Below are positions 61,387-64,000 of a DNA stretch of 64,000 nt, one piece after another (position 1 is the first letter of the stretch; each line of letters opens with the position of its first letter). Both the position numbers and the translations under genes were made by a program. The notes beneath the pieces were generated by a model, which ran no database searches, had not been told where the DNA came from, and was given only the letters and a program-made list of their open reading frames with translations. The stretch is from contig JAJTUP010000017.1 of the NCBI GenBank assembly GCA_021399435.1, positions 868,001-932,000 of the forward strand, written 5' to 3'. This DNA comes from Diaporthe sp. PMI_573 (Eukaryota > Ascomycota > Sordariomycetes > Diaporthales > Diaporthaceae).

Positions 61387-61782
61387 AGGTTCTATCTATC
61401 ACTAGTTTGGAGAAAAGGCAATGGCCTTGCATACAAGCAACCAAGATTATCACTGGCACATTATAAGGATAGAAAGGGGGTGGTTGGTATTGCAAGCCGG
61501 TCTTTGTGCGTCCTGGAATTTGCTTGGTAAACAATGCCAGTGGGTATTAGTAGCGCGAGCCGGTATTGCTTGATGTATTATTTACTACGCTCTTTGCTTT
61601 TTAGTGCTCATACACTACTATACACTCGTTGATCCCTAGAATATAAAATGAATGTATTTACTTTGTGTCTAGTGCGAATGCAGTGTAGTCTAAGCACAGG
61701 TGCTACACCATTCTCCTTCCTTATCAGGTATACCTAAGTGCCCCATTAGGGTAACCTCTGCTTTAAAAGGTCAGCATTACTA
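61387..61782. other. Intergenic region between convergent genes
   Basis: No gene is supported. It should contain the 3' ends of the small gene (+) and the acyltransferase (-). Confidence 0.4.
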
Positions 61783-63447
61783 TCATTCATTCCTCAACAA
61801 TATCCCATACGCCCACCTGGAGAACTCTATGGCTTTTGTGTCTACAAACGTAGTAGTGAGATCGGAAACATAGATGACCGCAGGCGCCCATAGGATGAAT
61901 GCCAGCAAGATTCCGAATGCATAAGACGTGTCAGTCTCTCCACCACCGACAAGAGCTACAGTCCACCGACCTAGGACCAAACCTAATGAATAAAGGAGTG
62001 GTCCGTGAATCATGTACAGTGAGAAAGAGATCTTCCCCATATATTGGGAGAAACGGTTGGTAAAAAGAATCTGTAAGAATGTGGTTTGGTCGACGACGAG
62101 CACTGTCAGCACTGCGCCGACTGGTATCAAAAGGGCCTCTTGGAACCGTGGCGGAACCCAGGATGTTAGGGTCATGTAGCCGGGTGCCTGTGCTGCCTCC
62201 TCTAGGTCCTCCGGCATACTGAGTAGCCATAACGAGAGCACGAATGACACAAGCCCCACGGCGCGCCCCAGAACGCAGTAAGCCGTGTTGCTTCGTTTCG
62301 TGGCTCGAGTTTCATGCCCATCTAACGGCGACGCGCCGTGGTGCTGTAGCTCAGACCGTGAGTCCGACCACCACCACTGCCTGTCCTCGAGCTCGAAATG
62401 TAGATCGCACAGGAACATGCCGCCCAGGAACAGGAACATCCCCCAGTAGACAAATACCCACTGGAGATAGACCGCCAGAACCAGCGCAAAGAGCATCCTG
62501 ACTTTGTTGTGCACCCTAGTGAAGGCCGTCAGGAACATGAATACCACCATGGAGCTGGTGAACTCGATCGGCAATGTCCATAGGTGGGGGTCATATGGAG
62601 GGTCTGGTCGGCCGACGGAATCGCCCCGAAGATGGGGCTGACCGATGGGGTCGGTGGTGAAGACCTCGGCGAGGATGTAGTGTCGGAGCTGGCCCCATAA
62701 GCTGTCGAACTGGGGCGGGATTCTCGTCGGGACGGCCACGCCAGGAAGCCCCTGATCAGGAAATAATTTGAGATAGGTCATCATGGCGGTGACGAAGCTG
62801 ACCACAGCGGCCGGCAGGAAGAGGCGAGTGTGTCGGCGGAAGATGGACGAAGCGATGGTCGAGCCTGCTTTCTCGAATTCTCCTCGGCGGGCCAACGTCA
62901 GAAAGCGGTGCGATATTGTGTAGCCGGACACGACGAAGAAGACACAGACTGGAGCCAGCCCCGAGACGACGAGTCGTAGGATGGGAAGTTGGTACAGCCA
63001 CCACCTCCGAGGTGGGTTTGGTGTCCATGCCGACTGGATGTCCCATGAGAACCACACCAGACCGGCGTGAACAAATACGACACATAGCGCTGCAATGCCG
63101 CGGAGACCATCTACAATAATAGGTCAGTTCTGTCAATCGGAATGATAAGAATGGTCCGCATTACCTAGCCAAGCTGTAGGACGAAGCGGCTTTGCATCAT
63201 TCAGCTTTGGTTCTAGGAAGCTTGGGACCAGAAAGACGAGGGCTTTCAGCACCCTCCTCAAGCCATCCCGGCGTTGCGCATCATTGTGAGAGGATTTCTC
63301 TTCTGGTTCTAATGGTGAGTCTTCCTCTGCCTCGTCTACCAGTGACTTGAATTCCTTGCTCGAGTCGTCATCTCCCAGCGGAGCATACGCATGCGGTCCA
63401 GTGATCTCGTCTGTGTCGTAGCGTCGTCTAATGAATGAGGGCAACAT
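61783..63447 (-). CDS. Acyltransferase 3 family membrane protein
   Basis: The minus-strand exons are 63447-63165 and 63110-61783, giving 536 residues. The 54-base intron joins in frame inside the conserved LDGLRG motif (residues 94-99). The protein is an acyltransferase 3 (PF01757, OafA/YrhL type). After a charged cytosolic N-terminus of about 90 residues come LDGLRGIAALCVVFVHA in the first helix, FFVVSGYTISH at 152-162, HLWTLPIEFTSS in the middle, and FSLYMIHGPLLY near the end. About ten membrane helices are expected. The family moves acyl groups onto sugars, lipids or small molecules at membranes. Fungal members are found both in general metabolism and in metabolite clusters. All family motifs are present and the length is normal. 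The substrate is unknown. Confidence 0.92.
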
Positions 63448-64000
63448 AGCCGTGTGGCACCGAATCTAATCTATACGGCAACTGAGTTGGAAGAGATAAT
63501 GTTGGAATGATGTTGGAAATTCGAACTGGATGCATTCGCCAAATATGATTTGCAATGACGATGATTGAAGGAACCAGATCTGTATGAAGGCAGAAATTTT
63601 ATGTGAGAGCTATTGTAGCTCAATTTGAGCAATTCTCAACGTGATATTCGAGGGGACGTCAAGGGAGAGGGTCAAGCTGCGTGGAATATTTGCAAGACCG
63701 GAATGCAGTGTCCGGTCTCAACCCATCAATTTCAGTGGGCTTCCAGAAAAAGGCATCTCCACCATGTTTTACACGCCCGGTGGGAAACCTGCAAACCCCA
63801 TATGCGGTAGATCGGAGGAGCGTTTCATCCAATCAGCAAAGTTCGGGGTGGTCCGTATGTAGATGAGTTCAGACGACCCCTAGAAAGTTTAATCGCGAGA
63901 CACAGTTGCTCATCTGCTCCTCCAATGCTCTCATTTGTTGACCCAAAGAATTGGGATTTAGCCTTTGCAATGCTGGAAAGAGCTTTGTTATTCGTTTGGG
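63448..64000. other. Upstream region of the acyltransferase gene
   Basis: No gene is supported up to the window edge. It should contain the acyltransferase promoter. Short plus-strand frames at 63625-63866 lack recognisable content. Confidence 0.35.

Overview
The window is nuclear DNA of a filamentous ascomycete (Pezizomycotina). Genes carry several short introns of 37-128 bases with GT..AG ends. A Zn2Cys6 regulator, a fungal P450, a hydrolase-NACHT-WD40 protein and an SRPK-like kinase are present. The repeats show a RIP-like pattern, with Gln and Trp codons turned into TAG or TAA. A genus cannot be named from the sequence alone.

Left arm (1-15.2 kb): a Zn2Cys6/fungal-TF regulator, an atypical SDR, a broken dienelactone hydrolase, an intact conserved hypothetical, an intact HExxH protein, and a divergent pair made of a broken FAD monooxygenase and a broken BBE-type FAD oxidase. 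The enzyme content resembles a tailoring set of a secondary-metabolite cluster, but no PKS, NRPS or terpene synthase is in the window. Three of the four enzyme genes here are dead.

Centre (15.3-38.6 kb): one 23.3-kb nest of retroelements, resolved by target-site duplications. A minus-strand Copia element (154-bp LTRs, TSD acatc) forms the outer shell. Into it went a chromodomain Gypsy element (467-bp LTRs, TSD aagct), a second Copia element (332-bp LTRs, TSD aggtc), and two copies of a 522-532-bp solo-LTR-like element (TSDs gtata and aatta). One of the solo copies lies inside the Gypsy integrase. All coding parts are riddled with stops.

Right arm (38.6-64 kb): intact genes. These are a small secreted protein, a P450 and a thioesterase-like protein (all +), a 1624-residue hydrolase-NACHT-WD40 protein (-), a fructosamine-kinase-like protein and an MFS transporter (+), an SRPK-like kinase (-), a small gene whose frame runs through a single TAA (+), and a membrane acyltransferase 3 (-). 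The regulator, SDR, P450, thioesterase and MFS pump could be the surviving parts of one metabolic locus split by the retroelement nest; this is inference. Exon joins below were derived by hand from splice consensus, frame and protein continuity.
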